From: Ga0077536 sp943370145 | GTDB taxonomy: Bacteria > Pseudomonadota > Gammaproteobacteria > Ga0077536 | Reading direction: 5' to 3' | Assembly: GCA_943370145.1 (NCBI GenBank) | Contig: CALRPY020000035.1 | Location: 1-45,281 of the forward strand | DNA: 45,281 nucleotides | The notes under the pieces: generated by a model | Told to the model about the DNA's origin: nothing | Seen by the model: only the letters and a program-made list of their open reading frames with translations | Databases searched by the model: none | Shown here: piece after piece, positions 7,729 to 16,177 of the stretch | Layout of the letters: the number at the start of each line of letters is the position of its first letter | Position numbering within the stretch: position 1 is the first letter of the stretch | Position numbers and translations under genes: made by a program

Positions 7729-8453
7729 ATTGCTCCGGCGTGGGGGGCGGCATCGAGCAGCACGTTGACGCGGCGGTTGTGGCGGCCCTTGTTCTCGACC
7801 TTGCCGAGCGTGACCCTGCCGATCTCGCCGGTGCGCGCGACGTGCGTGCCGCCGCAGGGCTGCAGATCGACGCCGTCGACATCGACGAGCCGCACGCGGC
7901 CACTGCCCATCGGCGGCTGCACGGACATCGTGCGCACCAGCGCCATGTTCCCGCGCATCTCGTCGTCGCTGATCCAGCGATACCCGACCGGGTGATCGCC
8001 CGCGATCAGCTCGTTCAGCGCATTCTCGATCGCCGCCTTGTCGATGCCTTCGGCCATGTCGAAGTCGAGGCGGCCACGATCGGCGCCGATCGCGCCGCCG
8101 GTCACCGGATGCGGGATCAGCGAGCACAGCAGGTGCAGGCACGTGTGCATGCGCATGTGGCGGTGGCGCGTGTCCCAGTCGATGACGGCGGTGAGCGTTT
8201 CGCCGATTGCCGGCGCGGCGCTGTCCCCGGCCAGCACGTGCACGAGCCCGAGATCCGGGTCCTTGCGTGTCGTCGTCACGATGAGGGTCGCGCCGTCGGC
8301 GCGGCGCAGTTCGCCGCAATCGCCCGGTTGCCCGCCACCCTCCGGGTAGAACACGGTGCGGTCGAGCACGATGCGGCGGTCGTCGACCGCCGTGACGGTC
8401 GCGGCGCATTCGCGCAGATAGGCATTGTCGCGGAAGAGTTCTTCGGTGTTCAT
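7710..8453 (-). CDS. AlaX-type alanyl-tRNA editing protein
   Basis: A 247-residue stand-alone editing domain that hydrolyses Ser-tRNA(Ala) or Gly-tRNA(Ala). The zinc site is complete: HxxxH at 103-107 (HTCLH) and CxxxH at 200-204 (CGGTH). The N-terminal part has the VFYPEGGGQPGD signature (35-46) that links the glycine-rich motif to the editing core, as in AlaX-M. The ATG at 8453 is preferred over a GTG two codons upstream. The C-terminal six residues and stop are encoded by REP-like copy B. It is divergent from the PPOX-fold gene. Confidence 0.87.
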   Translation of the reverse strand: MNTEELFRDNAYLRECAATVTAVDDRRIVLDRTVFYPEGGGQPGDCGELRRADGATLIVTTTRKDPDLGLVHVLAGDSAAPAIGETLTAVIDWDTRHRHMRMHTCLHLLCSLIPHPVTGGAIGADRGRLDFDMAEGIDKAAIENALNELIAGDHPVGYRWISDDEMRGNMALVRTMSVQPPMGSGRVRLVDVDGVDLQPCGGTHVARTGEIGRVTLGKVENKGRHNRRVNVLLDAAPHAGAIGAAPA

Positions 8454-8576
8454 CGGCACAGTCTATGGCCGTGCGCGACGGAATTCATGCGTCGGGCCCG
8501 CATCCCGCATCCGGCGCTGCCGGAAGCACCGCCCGCTGCCCTATACTGCGGCTGTTTCCCAAGACCCGAGATCCCC

Positions 8577-9005
8577 ATGGCGCATGTCCTGTCGGTCGCC
8601 GAGCGCGAAGCTTTTCTTGCCGAGGCCAGAGTCTCCGTGCTGAGCATCGCGGCCCCGGGCCGCGGGCCGCTCAGCGTGCCCATCTGGTACGCCTATGCGC
8701 CGGGCGGGGAGATCGGGATCTGGATGGATGGCGCCTCGCGCAAGGCGCGACTGCTCGCCACGCAGGGCCGGCTGACGCTGGTCGTGCAGGACACGACGCG
8801 GCCCTATCGCTATGTCAGCGTCGAGGGCCCCGTGACGCGCATGGCGCCGATCGACTGGGAGGCGGAGTTGCGCCCCCTCGTGACCCGCTATCTCGGGCCG
8901 GACGGCGCTGACGCCTATCTGGCAGCGCTCGGCGGCCCCACGGGCGTCGTCGGCGACATCTACGTGCGCATGCGGCCCGAGCGCTGGCGCGCCGAGCAGC
9001 TCTGA
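8577..9005 (+). CDS. Pyridoxamine 5'-phosphate oxidase-fold protein
   Basis: A 142-residue split-barrel flavin- or F420-binding-type protein. Family features are the early LSVAEREAFLAEARVSVLSI, the PLSVPIWYAYAPGGEI strand pair, KARLLATQGRLTLVVQD, and YRYVSVEGPV, which forms the dimer-interface cofactor pocket in relatives. Members of this size reduce varied substrates or bind heme or FMN; a specific reaction cannot be assigned. The ATG at 8577 follows CCGAGATCCCC, a weak ribosome site. A TATACT hexamer at 8542-8547 might be its -10 box, but no convincing -35 is seen. Confidence 0.72.
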   Translation: MAHVLSVAEREAFLAEARVSVLSIAAPGRGPLSVPIWYAYAPGGEIGIWMDGASRKARLLATQGRLTLVVQDTTRPYRYVSVEGPVTRMAPIDWEAELRPLVTRYLGPDGADAYLAALGGPTGVVGDIYVRMRPERWRAEQL

Positions 9006-9064
9006 GCAATGGGCCGGCTGCCCGCGGCGATGGCGGCCAGCGGCCGGCGCCGCGCGGCCGCGCC

Positions 9065-10294
9065 ATGACGGAAACCGCCGCGACCCGCGCGGGCGTACCG
9101 CGACACTGGCGCATGCTCGGCATCGCCGTGCTCGCGCAGATGGCGGTGTCGATCATCATCCAGGGCGTGCCGACGCTCGCACCGTTCCTGCAGGCGGATC
9201 TCGATCTCACCCGTGCGCAGGTCGGTTTCTTCAATTCCGCGCTGATGTTCGGTTCGCTGCTCGCGATGTTCTGCGCGGGCTGGGTCGTCGACGTCAAGGG
9301 CGAACGGGTCGCGCTGATCGGCGGCAACCTAGTCGTGGGCTCGTTCTGCCTGTGCGTACTCGCGACCGACACCTTCGTCGCCGCGCTCGTCGTGTTCTTC
9401 GCCGCCGGGATCGGCGGCGCCTTCCCGACCCCGGCGGGCAGCAAGGCGGTGATGGGCTGGTTCCCGCTCCACCAGCGCGGCACGGCGATGGGAATCCGGC
9501 AGACCGGCATCCCCGCCGGCGGCGCGCTGGCCGCGGCCTTGCTGCCGGCGCTCGCGCTGGCCGCCGGCTGGCGGGTCGCGGTCGCGGTCGGGGGCGCCGG
9601 TTGTTTCCTCACCGCGGCGCTCTGTGCGGTCGCCTATCGCAACCCGCCCGCCGAGGTCGACGCGACGCCGGCACGGCCGTCGCCGCGCGGTACGCCGGTG
9701 CGCGAACTCCTGACGCGCAATGTGCTGCTGCTGGGCTTGAGCGGCGCGGTGCTGACGCTCGGGCAGTTCACGCTGATCACCTATCTCGCGCTGTACCTGA
9801 AGGAGACGCAGGGCATCCCGGTGGCAGTCTCGGCGACCCTGCTCGTGCTCGCGCAGGTTGCCGGCGCGGCGGGACGCATCCTGTGGGGTGTCGGCAGCGA
9901 TCGCCTGTTCCGTCGCCGGCGCAAGCCCGCGCTGCTGCTCGCGAACGGCGTCGCGGCGGTCGGTGCGCTGGCGCTGGGATGGCTGCCGCCCGCCACGCCG
10001 CTGTGGCTGCTGACGCCGCTCGTGATGGTCTACGCCTTCAACACGCTCGGCTGGCATGGCAGCTGGATTTCACTGCTCGTCGAAACCGCTGGCACCGCGC
10101 AGCAGGGGCGGACCGTCGGCCTCGGCATGTCGTTGATGTACCCCGGCATCATCCTGCTGCCGCCGCTCTTCGGCTGGTTCGTCGACCGCACGCATTCATG
10201 GCCCTGGGCATGGACCCTGCTGTCCGGCCTGCTGCTGCTCGGCATGGCGCTGCTGCTGCCGGTCCGCGAAGGCCCCCCACGCCGGGTGGCCTGA
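9065..10294 (+). CDS. Major facilitator superfamily transporter
   Basis: A 409-residue inner-membrane transporter with about twelve hydrophobic helices. The loop between helices 2 and 3 carries AGWVVDVKGERVALIGGN, a variant of the MFS D-x-x-G-R/K-R signature, and helix 5 has GTAMGIRQTGIPAGGALAAA, typical of the anion/organic-acid MFS branch that includes nitrate, cyanate and phthalate carriers. The central loop (residues about 200-212) is short. It begins 59 bases after the PPOX gene in the same direction and may be co-transcribed. The substrate is unknown. Confidence 0.8.
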   Translation: MTETAATRAGVPRHWRMLGIAVLAQMAVSIIIQGVPTLAPFLQADLDLTRAQVGFFNSALMFGSLLAMFCAGWVVDVKGERVALIGGNLVVGSFCLCVLATDTFVAALVVFFAAGIGGAFPTPAGSKAVMGWFPLHQRGTAMGIRQTGIPAGGALAAALLPALALAAGWRVAVAVGGAGCFLTAALCAVAYRNPPAEVDATPARPSPRGTPVRELLTRNVLLLGLSGAVLTLGQFTLITYLALYLKETQGIPVAVSATLLVLAQVAGAAGRILWGVGSDRLFRRRRKPALLLANGVAAVGALALGWLPPATPLWLLTPLVMVYAFNTLGWHGSWISLLVETAGTAQQGRTVGLGMSLMYPGIILLPPLFGWFVDRTHSWPWAWTLLSGLLLLGMALLLPVREGPPRRVA

Positions 10295-10323
10295 AGCGGA
10301 CGGCGCCCGCGCCGCGCGCCGCA

Positions 10324-10339
10324 TTGGACCAAGGTCCAA
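10324..10339. promoter_or_regulatory. Palindromic operator candidate upstream of oprB
   Basis: TTGGACC and GGTCCAA are separated by AA: a perfect 16-base dyad, 117 bases before the porin start and 29 bases after the MFS stop. It is the right size for a dimeric repressor or activator. There is no T tract, so it is unlikely to be a terminator. Confidence 0.35.
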
Positions 10340-10455
10340 GTTTCATCGGCCTCGCGCAGGGTTAGGGTGGGCGAATGGAAGTTTCACCATTCGCCGTGGC
10401 CTCACTGGACGCGCACATCAAACCTCGCAAGGCCACGCAGCTCGCGTCGCACCCC

Positions 10456-11862
10456 ATGCCGCGCTCTTCGCTGCTGGGCGCGGCCCTGTACGCCGCTGCC
10501 TGCCTGCTGCTCGGCAGCGGCCCGGCATCGGCGCTGGGGCCGGTTGCCGTGCCGGAGACCTGGGGTGGTCCGCTCGGCACGCGCGAGCGCCTGACCGGCG
10601 ACTGGGGCGGTTCCCGCGACGAACTCGCGCGCAAGGGCATCGTGCTCGACCTCGACCTGCTCGCCACGCCGCAGGTCGTCATGAGCGGTGGCAGGGACAC
10701 GGGCGCCACAGTGTGGGGCAATGCGATCTACACGCTCAACATCGATACCGGCAAGGCCGGCTGGTGGCAGGGCGGCTTCATCAACCTGCGTGGCGACAGC
10801 GGCTTCGGCAATGACGGGTATGGGGATGTCGGCGCCGTCGTGCCGACCAACGCGGCAACCCTGCTGCCCGATCCACTCGACGAGGGCAGCGGCCTCGAGA
10901 GCGCGACGTTCACCCAGTTCCTGAGCCCGCGCTTCGGCCTGACGATGGGCAAGATCTACACGCTGGAGCTCACGCATGCCGAGTTCCACGGCAACTTCCA
11001 GACCCAGTTCATGAACACCGCGCTCGCGGTGCCGATGGCGTCCGCCCTGATCCCGATTGCGGCATTTGGCGGTGGCGCGGTCTTCCTGCCGACACCCGCC
11101 ATCACGGTGATGGCGCTTGCGTTGGACTCGAACGGGACGGTGATGGACAACGATATCGGGGACGCCTTCGAGGGCGGCGTGTCCCTGATCGGCGCCGTCA
11201 ATGTCAAGGTGGCCCCATGGGGCCTGCCCGGGCACCAGTCCCTGACCGGCATGTGGAGTGACAAGACGCGGCTGTCGCTCGAGCAGGACCCGTCGAACAT
11301 TGCGTCCGCGCTGCTGACGGAGCGCTTTCCCCGCCTCGGCGACCCGGGCCGCCTGTTGACACGCATCATCGAGGATCGCTTCCCGCAGTTGCTCGTGCCG
11401 GTGCGGCCCGCGAACCGCGAAGATGAGACCTGGATGATCAGTTACGGCTTCGACCAGTACCTCTGGCAGCCGGACGGCGATCCGGAACGAGGGGTTGGCC
11501 TGTTCTTCAATTTCGGCGCGACGGACGGCAACCCGAACCCCGTCGAATACAGCTACCAGCTCGGCCTGGGCGGCAAGGGCGTGGTGCCCATGCGCCCGCG
11601 CGACACGTTTGGCGTGGCGTGGGCGCGTACGCAGTTCAGCGATGACTTCGTGCCCTTCCTGCGCGACAGGCTCGCGCTCGGGCTCGAGGAGGAGGATGCG
11701 GTCGAATTGTTCTACAACGCCGCGATCACGCACTGGCTCAGCGTGTCGCCGAGCATCCAGATCGTCGACGCCGGCCTCGAGCGCGCGCTGGACGGGAACC
11801 GGCGCCTCGCCGGGACCGATACCGCGGCCGTATTCTACCTGCGCACCTATGTGCGTTTCTGA
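10456..11862 (+). CDS. oprB: OprB-family carbohydrate-selective porin
   Basis: A 468-residue outer-membrane beta-barrel protein. The signal peptide is residues 1 to about 26 (MPRSSLLGAALYAAACLLLG then SGPASA). The family signature LTGDWGGSRDELARKGI follows at mature residues 25-40, and the chain ends with the aromatic FYLRTYVRF expected of a barrel. OprB proteins passively admit sugars or other small polar solutes. The ATG at 10456 is selected because it opens the signal peptide; the ORF continues 27 codons upstream without sense. There is no sugar catabolic or ABC gene next to it, so the solute is open. Confidence 0.85.
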   Translation: MPRSSLLGAALYAAACLLLGSGPASALGPVAVPETWGGPLGTRERLTGDWGGSRDELARKGIVLDLDLLATPQVVMSGGRDTGATVWGNAIYTLNIDTGKAGWWQGGFINLRGDSGFGNDGYGDVGAVVPTNAATLLPDPLDEGSGLESATFTQFLSPRFGLTMGKIYTLELTHAEFHGNFQTQFMNTALAVPMASALIPIAAFGGGAVFLPTPAITVMALALDSNGTVMDNDIGDAFEGGVSLIGAVNVKVAPWGLPGHQSLTGMWSDKTRLSLEQDPSNIASALLTERFPRLGDPGRLLTRIIEDRFPQLLVPVRPANREDETWMISYGFDQYLWQPDGDPERGVGLFFNFGATDGNPNPVEYSYQLGLGGKGVVPMRPRDTFGVAWARTQFSDDFVPFLRDRLALGLEEEDAVELFYNAAITHWLSVSPSIQIVDAGLERALDGNRRLAGTDTAAVFYLRTYVRF

Positions 11863-11961
11863 GAAGTGCGCGCTGGCGGCGGCGAGAGGCGGTGCTTGCC
11901 ATGGCAGTCACCGGACGTCGCGCGCATCTTTCTTCACGACAGCAGCAGCCGGGAGGCACGC

Positions 11962-12609
11962 ATGAACCGCAGATTCTTCCACGCATTCGCAATCCTCACA
12001 CTGCTCTCCTGTGCGGTGTCGGTGCATGCACAGGGTGCCGGCAATTCCGGTTTTCTCGACGACTACAGCGGGCTCGAGCCCGATCCCGATCGCCAGGGCG
12101 CCTGGCGCCACGTGAATCCCGGCGTCGATCTGTCGCAGTACACGAAAGTCATGATCACGCCTATCGAAGTCATGTACGACCCGGAATCGAAACACAAGAA
12201 CATTTCGCCGGACGAAATGAAAGCCATCACCGACAGCCTGTACGGCGCGCTCCTGAGCGAACTGGAGCCGGCCGTGCCGGTGGTCGGTCAGGCCGGCCCG
12301 GGCGTGCTCGCCGTGCGTCTCGCCATCACCGGTGTGCGGCTGGAAAACAAGAAACGCCGCCTGATCGGCTACACGCCAATCGGCTTCGCGACGACGACGC
12401 TGGCGAACGTGGCCGGGCTGCGCGTCACGCTCAAAGCGGCAGGCCTCGAGGCCGAGCTCATCGACTCGGTGAGCGGCGAAGTCGTGGGGCGCCTGGTCGA
12501 CAGGGGCGCGGCCACCGCCGAGATCAGCGACTCCACGTCGTGGGAACAGCTCAACGCGACGATGAAGTTCTACGCCCAGCGTTTCCGCAGCCGCTTCGCG
12601 GCGCAGTAA
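11962..12609 (+). CDS. DUF3313-type exported protein
   Basis: A 215-residue protein with a signal peptide (residues 1-24, ending SVHAQ). It contains NSGFLDDYSGLEPDPD and WRHVNPGVDLSQYTKVMITPIEV, a typical opening of DUF3313 envelope proteins, then an alternating beta/alpha body with VLAVRLAITGVRLENKKRR. Many DUF3313 proteins are lipoproteins. Here the only Cys near the signal (LLSCAVS) is inside the hydrophobic core and lacks a good lipobox, so a soluble periplasmic form is more likely. The start has a GGGAGG ribosome site. A perfect palindrome, GGCCGGCATGCCGGCC, follows the stop at 12624-12639. Confidence 0.72.
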   Translation: MNRRFFHAFAILTLLSCAVSVHAQGAGNSGFLDDYSGLEPDPDRQGAWRHVNPGVDLSQYTKVMITPIEVMYDPESKHKNISPDEMKAITDSLYGALLSELEPAVPVVGQAGPGVLAVRLAITGVRLENKKRRLIGYTPIGFATTTLANVAGLRVTLKAAGLEAELIDSVSGEVVGRLVDRGAATAEISDSTSWEQLNATMKFYAQRFRSRFAAQ

Positions 12610-12906
12610 GCGCGGGCCACAGGGGCCGGCATGCCGGCCGGCGGGTCCCGCCTGCCCGCCCATGTCCCCGGGCGGAACACAGGCCTCCCGCGCACGGCTG
12701 TCTCCTGGTCACATTTTTCCAGCCGTGCGACGTGAAGCCGTAGCCTGCCGCGTGATGAATGGCCGTCTCGAGGACAGGAATTCGGGATCGTCACCGGGAG
12801 CGCCGGGAGCAGCGAGACGACGGGGTGGGCATGCCGCCCGGCCGACATTGTCACGGCAGAGGCGCATCCCGCAATTCACCGTTCTTCTCCGTGCCCTCCG
12901 TGGTAA

Positions 12907-12947
12907 GGAGAAAAGGTGTCAGATTTAAAATCTGACACCTTTTCTCC
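12907..12947. repeat. 41-base perfect palindrome, copy 1
   Basis: Arms of 20 bases starting GGAGAAAAGGTGTCAG are separated by a single A at 12927. The outer AAAA/TTTT and the 12-base inner stem make it look like a bidirectional terminator, but it recurs only inside the element family. Confidence 0.85.
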
Positions 12948-13189
12948 GCTCACCGTTCTACTCCGTGTCCTCCGTGCTCTCCGTGGTCAAAATTCGGCGT
13001 CTGTTGCCGCGGCAACGCCGGCTTTCACCACGGAGGGCACGGAGGACACGGAGAAGTAGCTTATTCGAGCGTGGTCGGGGCAATGGCTATGCCGTCGACC
13101 GCTGGCTCAGCCCCACTCGAATAATCTCGGTGTTCTCGGTGTTCTCTGTGGCCCAACAGCACGCGGACCCCGGTACCCGCGTCCGGACG

Positions 13190-13230
13190 GGAGAAAAGGT
13201 GTCAGATTTAAAATCTGACACCTTTTCTCC
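13190..13230. repeat. 41-base perfect palindrome, copy 2
   Basis: Identical to the copy at 12907-12947 and starts the second tandem unit. Both AT-rich cores (ATTTAAAAT) contrast with the GC-rich surroundings. Confidence 0.85.
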
Positions 13231-13590
13231 GCTCACCGTTCTACTCCGTGTCCTCCGTGCTCTCCGTGGTCAAAATTCGGCGTCTGTTGCCGCGGCAACG
13301 CCGGCTTTCACCACGGAGGACACGGAGGACACGGAGAAGTAGCTTATTCGAGCGTGGTCGGGGCAATGGCTATGCCGTCGACCGCTGGCTCAGCCCCACT
13401 CGAATAATCTCGGTGTTCTCTGTGGCCCAACAGCACGCGGGCCCCGGTACCCGCGTCCGGACGTGACCACGAGACAGCCCACACCGGGAGGCGGCGCCGG
13501 ACTTCGCATCCCCGCCTTGATCCCGATCTACCCGCCTTCAAGCCAGCCACCTACTATCGCAAGCCTGACCATGCCACGCGTCTCCCCCAC

Positions 13591-15429
13591 ATGACACGCA
13601 AGACGACACAAGCGCGGCTGCACCGTGCCGTCAGCGCATTGATCGGGCGCTGCACCGCGCTGGAAGAAGAGTACGCGCCGCAGCTGGCGGGCATCCCGCC
13701 GACGCAACAGGCCAGCGCGTGCAACCTCGTGCACTACCTCGCGCTGCGCCAGCACGATCTGCGGCCGCTGCAGCTGTCGCTGGCGGCCTGTGGACTGTCG
13801 TCGCTGGGCCGCGCGGAAGCGCACGTGCTGGCGAGCGTCCGCGCGGTGGACGACGCCCTGCGCGCCCTGACCGGACAGCCGCCCGCAACCGGAGCGGCGC
13901 CGGCGGTCGACTTCGACACTGGACCGGCGCTGCTCGAAGCCCGTGCGATGCATCTCCTCGGCAGTTCGCACCGCAGGCATCCCGTGCGCGTGATGGTGAC
14001 CATGCCCACGTCGGCGGCGACCGACTACGCACTGGTCCGCGACCTCGTCGCGGCGGGGATGGACATCATGCGCATCAACTGCGCGCACGACGACGATAGC
14101 GCCTGGCGCGGCATGGTCGACAACCTGCGTCGCGCGAACCGGGAGTTTTCGCGACGCTGCCGCGTGCTGATGGATCTCGGCGGACCGAAGCTGCGCACCG
14201 GACCGTTAGCCTGCGCGCTCCGCTACCGCCGGCTGCGGCCCGCGCGCGATGCGCTGGGTCGCACCGTGACGCCGCTACACGTGTGGCTGGCCCCGGACGG
14301 CGACCCCTCGCTGGCATTGCATCCTGCATCCTGCCCGTTGCGCGGCATTGCGCTGGATGCTTGCCGCACGGGCGACGTGCTGCGCGTGACCGACACGCGC
14401 GGCAAGACGCGCAAGCTCACGGTGCTTGCCCGGGAGGACGCCGGCTGCATGGCCGAGACCGTGCAGACGTTGCGGCTGCTGAGTGGTGCGCCGGTCACGC
14501 TGTCGCGTGGCGCGCGGGTGATCGCGGAGGGGACGGTCGGTGAACTGCCCGAGATCGAACAGCCCGTGCCGCTGGCTCGCGGCGACCTGCTCGAGCTCAC
14601 GCCTGCCGGCACCGAGGGTGGCCCGGCCCAGCCCGGCAAGGATGGCAGGCCGCGCCGGCCGGCGTGCGTGCCGATCACCCTCGATGCCGTCTTCGGTTGC
14701 GTGAAGCGCGGCGAGCGCGTGTTTCTCGACGACGGCAAGTTCGGTGGCATCGTGCAGCGCGTGACGCCGAACCGCATCACCGTGAAAATCACCGAAGCGC
14801 CGCAGGGTGGCGGCAAGCTGCGCGCCGACAAGGGCGTGAACCTGCCCGACACGCGACTCCAGCTGCCGGCGCTGACTGACAAGGATCTGGCCGACCTGCG
14901 GTTCGTCGCGCGACACGCCGACATGGTCGGCATGTCCTTCGTGCGCGAGGCTGCCGACGTCGCCCTGCTCCAGCAGGCCCTGCACGCGCTCGGCGCCGAC
15001 GGGCTCGGCATGGTTCTCAAGATTGAGAACCGGCAGGCCTTCGAGCAGTTGCCGGCGCTGCTGCTGCAGGGGCTGAAGTCACCGGCGCTGGGCGTGATGG
15101 TCGCCCGTGGCGATCTTGCGGTCGAAGTCGGCTACGAGCGCCTTGCCGAACTGCAGGAGGAGATCCTGTGGCTGTGCGAGGCGGCGCACGTACCGGTGAT
15201 CTGGGCGACACAGGTGCTCGAGCAGATGGCGCAGACGGGCACGCCGTCGCGGGCCGAGGTCACCGACGCGGCAATGAGTGGCCGCGCCGAATGCGTGATG
15301 CTGAACAAGGGCCCGTGCGTCGTCGACGCGGTGCGCTTCCTGGAGAGCGTGCTTGCGCGCATGGAGCGCCACCAGCGCAAGAAGAGCTCGATGCTGCGCA
15401 AGCTGGCGATCTCGGAGGCGAAGCCCTGA
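13591..15429 (+). CDS. Pyruvate kinase-family protein, atypical
   Basis: A 612-residue protein. Residues 1 to about 125 are an extension not found in classical pyruvate kinase. The TIM barrel then starts at VRVMVTMPTS and AGMDIMRINCAHDD, has MDLGGPKLRTG (substrate/metal region), FLDDGKFGGIV, the catalytic-lysine segment VLKIENRQAF, and VMVARGDLAVEVGYERL followed by IWATQVLEQMA and PSRAEVTDAAMSG. Classical enzymes have NFSHG where this has NCAHDD, and end with a 120-residue allosteric domain that is missing here; this chain stops after the barrel. About 150 residues in the middle appear to replace or enlarge the B domain. It may phosphorylate ADP from phosphoenolpyruvate or use a related enol phosphate. 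The key barrel residues are kept, so activity is plausible. Confidence 0.75.
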   Translation: MTRKTTQARLHRAVSALIGRCTALEEEYAPQLAGIPPTQQASACNLVHYLALRQHDLRPLQLSLAACGLSSLGRAEAHVLASVRAVDDALRALTGQPPATGAAPAVDFDTGPALLEARAMHLLGSSHRRHPVRVMVTMPTSAATDYALVRDLVAAGMDIMRINCAHDDDSAWRGMVDNLRRANREFSRRCRVLMDLGGPKLRTGPLACALRYRRLRPARDALGRTVTPLHVWLAPDGDPSLALHPASCPLRGIALDACRTGDVLRVTDTRGKTRKLTVLAREDAGCMAETVQTLRLLSGAPVTLSRGARVIAEGTVGELPEIEQPVPLARGDLLELTPAGTEGGPAQPGKDGRPRRPACVPITLDAVFGCVKRGERVFLDDGKFGGIVQRVTPNRITVKITEAPQGGGKLRADKGVNLPDTRLQLPALTDKDLADLRFVARHADMVGMSFVREAADVALLQQALHALGADGLGMVLKIENRQAFEQLPALLLQGLKSPALGVMVARGDLAVEVGYERLAELQEEILWLCEAAHVPVIWATQVLEQMAQTGTPSRAEVTDAAMSGRAECVMLNKGPCVVDAVRFLESVLARMERHQRKKSSMLRKLAISEAKP

Positions 15430-15498
15430 CGGGTGTTTGCCGGCAGAGACTTTCGACGCCTCACCTCTGCCGTGCGCGTCAGCGCTGCGCCTCCTGTC

Positions 15499-15558
15499 GG
15501 CGCGGCGCCAGACTTAAACGACCCTCACCCGTCCGTCCGCTGCGCGGCCGGCCTCTCC
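15499..15558 (-). repeat. REP-like unit, copy C
   Basis: Read on the minus strand, this has GGAGAGGCCGGCCGCGC, GGGTGAGGGTCGTTT and GGCGCCGCGCCG, the same parts as copies A, B and D. The rest of the 283-base gap 15430-15712 holds further CTCTCCC/GGGAGAG inverted pairs (near 15560 and 15640) and no gene that I can support. Confidence 0.6.
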
Positions 15559-15712
15559 AGGCGCGGGAGAGGCGAAGATCCAGTCGGTTGCTGGGAAAGA
15601 AGCGTGGTCGCGCGGTCGGCCTCTCCGGCTTCACCTCTCCCGCGCCGGGAGAGGTCGACCGAAGGCGGCGGGTGAGCTGCGCCTCCGTCTGCGCGTCGCC
15701 AGCCTGTTAGGC

Positions 15713-16177
15713 TCAGCGCACGATCTGGTCGATGAGCCGCCAGTCGCTGGTCTCGATGTGCACGTGCCAGTGGCCAGAGGGGAGCTTGCCGATCGGCGCG
15801 AGGTAGACACCGGCGCTCGTCTGCGGAATTTCGAGCTGCCGGTCGAGCCCGGCGCGCGTGGCGTGGATGAAGGAAACCTTGATGATTGGCGGCAGCGCAT
15901 TGCCCTTCGTACTGCCGAGGCGCACCGTGACCGTGGCGTCGTCGACGGCCACGCTCGCGGTGTAGCCCGACTGCTGCGCGAACTCGTCGCGTGCCAGCAC
16001 CTTGTTGATTTCCAGGCCTTTCTTGTAATAGTCGTCGACGACGAGCCCGTCCCATGAGCGGATGGCCAGGTACAGCGTCGCGAAGCCGCCAAGGACCGCG
16101 GCAAGTGGAAACGCGATCACGAGCCACACCAGCGGCTCGCGATGCCAGGGCAACTGGCGCCCGGTGTCTTCGGTCAT
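15713..16177 (-). CDS. ccoH: FixH/CcoH-type cbb3 oxidase assembly protein
   Basis: A 154-residue protein with one N-terminal transmembrane helix (about residues 17-38, VIAFPLAAVLGGFATLYLAI) and a periplasmic domain containing DDYYKKGLEINK, the family marker, then a beta-rich part ending GHWHVHIETSDWRLIDQI. FixH/CcoH is required for stable assembly of cbb3 oxidase at the inner membrane. Its start overlaps the ccoG stop by four bases (ATGA), so it is translationally coupled as the last gene of the leftward cbb3 operon. Confidence 0.85.
   Translation of the reverse strand: MTEDTGRQLPWHREPLVWLVIAFPLAAVLGGFATLYLAIRSWDGLVVDDYYKKGLEINKVLARDEFAQQSGYTASVAVDDATVTVRLGSTKGNALPPIIKVSFIHATRAGLDRQLEIPQTSAGVYLAPIGKLPSGHWHVHIETSDWRLIDQIVR

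Larger units (their letters stand above)
12907..13463. repeat. Tandem duplication inside the MITE-like element
   Basis: Unit 1 is 12907-13189 (283 bp) and unit 2 is 13190-13463 (about 274 bp). They differ mainly by a short microsatellite step (one extra GGTGTTCTC-type repeat near 13130-13145) and a few substitutions. Each unit begins with the 41-base palindrome and contains CACGGAGGACACGGAG runs facing CTCCGTGTCCTCCGTG runs, so it can fold on itself. Confidence 0.8.
12697..13478. mobile_element. MITE-like element copy 2, internally duplicated
   Basis: The left end reads GCTGTCTCCTGGTCACATTT (12697-12716); the right end (13442-13478) reads on the other strand GCTGTCTCGTGGTCACGTCC. The interior from about 12826 to 12900 matches the right part of copy 1 (7515-7595) in opposite orientation, so this is the same element inverted. 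It is 782 bp, about twice copy 1, because of the tandem duplication at 12907-13463. No transposase ORF is present. It fills most of the 981-base gap between the DUF3313 and pyruvate-kinase-like genes. Confidence 0.5.

Noticed and set aside
12907..12947. The palindrome as an ordinary transcription terminator
   Set aside because: It can fold as one, but it is far from any gene end and recurs as part of the repeated element, so it is listed as a repeat.
12950..13340. Possible CRISPR array from the short CACGGAG/CTCCGTG repeats
   Set aside because: Repeats are 6-12 bases, contiguous and without unique spacers of constant length; no cas gene is present.
12965..13466. Two similar short ORFs of 125 and 72 codons
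   Set aside because: They are two copies of the same tandem repeat translated (SSVLSVVKIRR in both) and contain microsatellite-derived residues.
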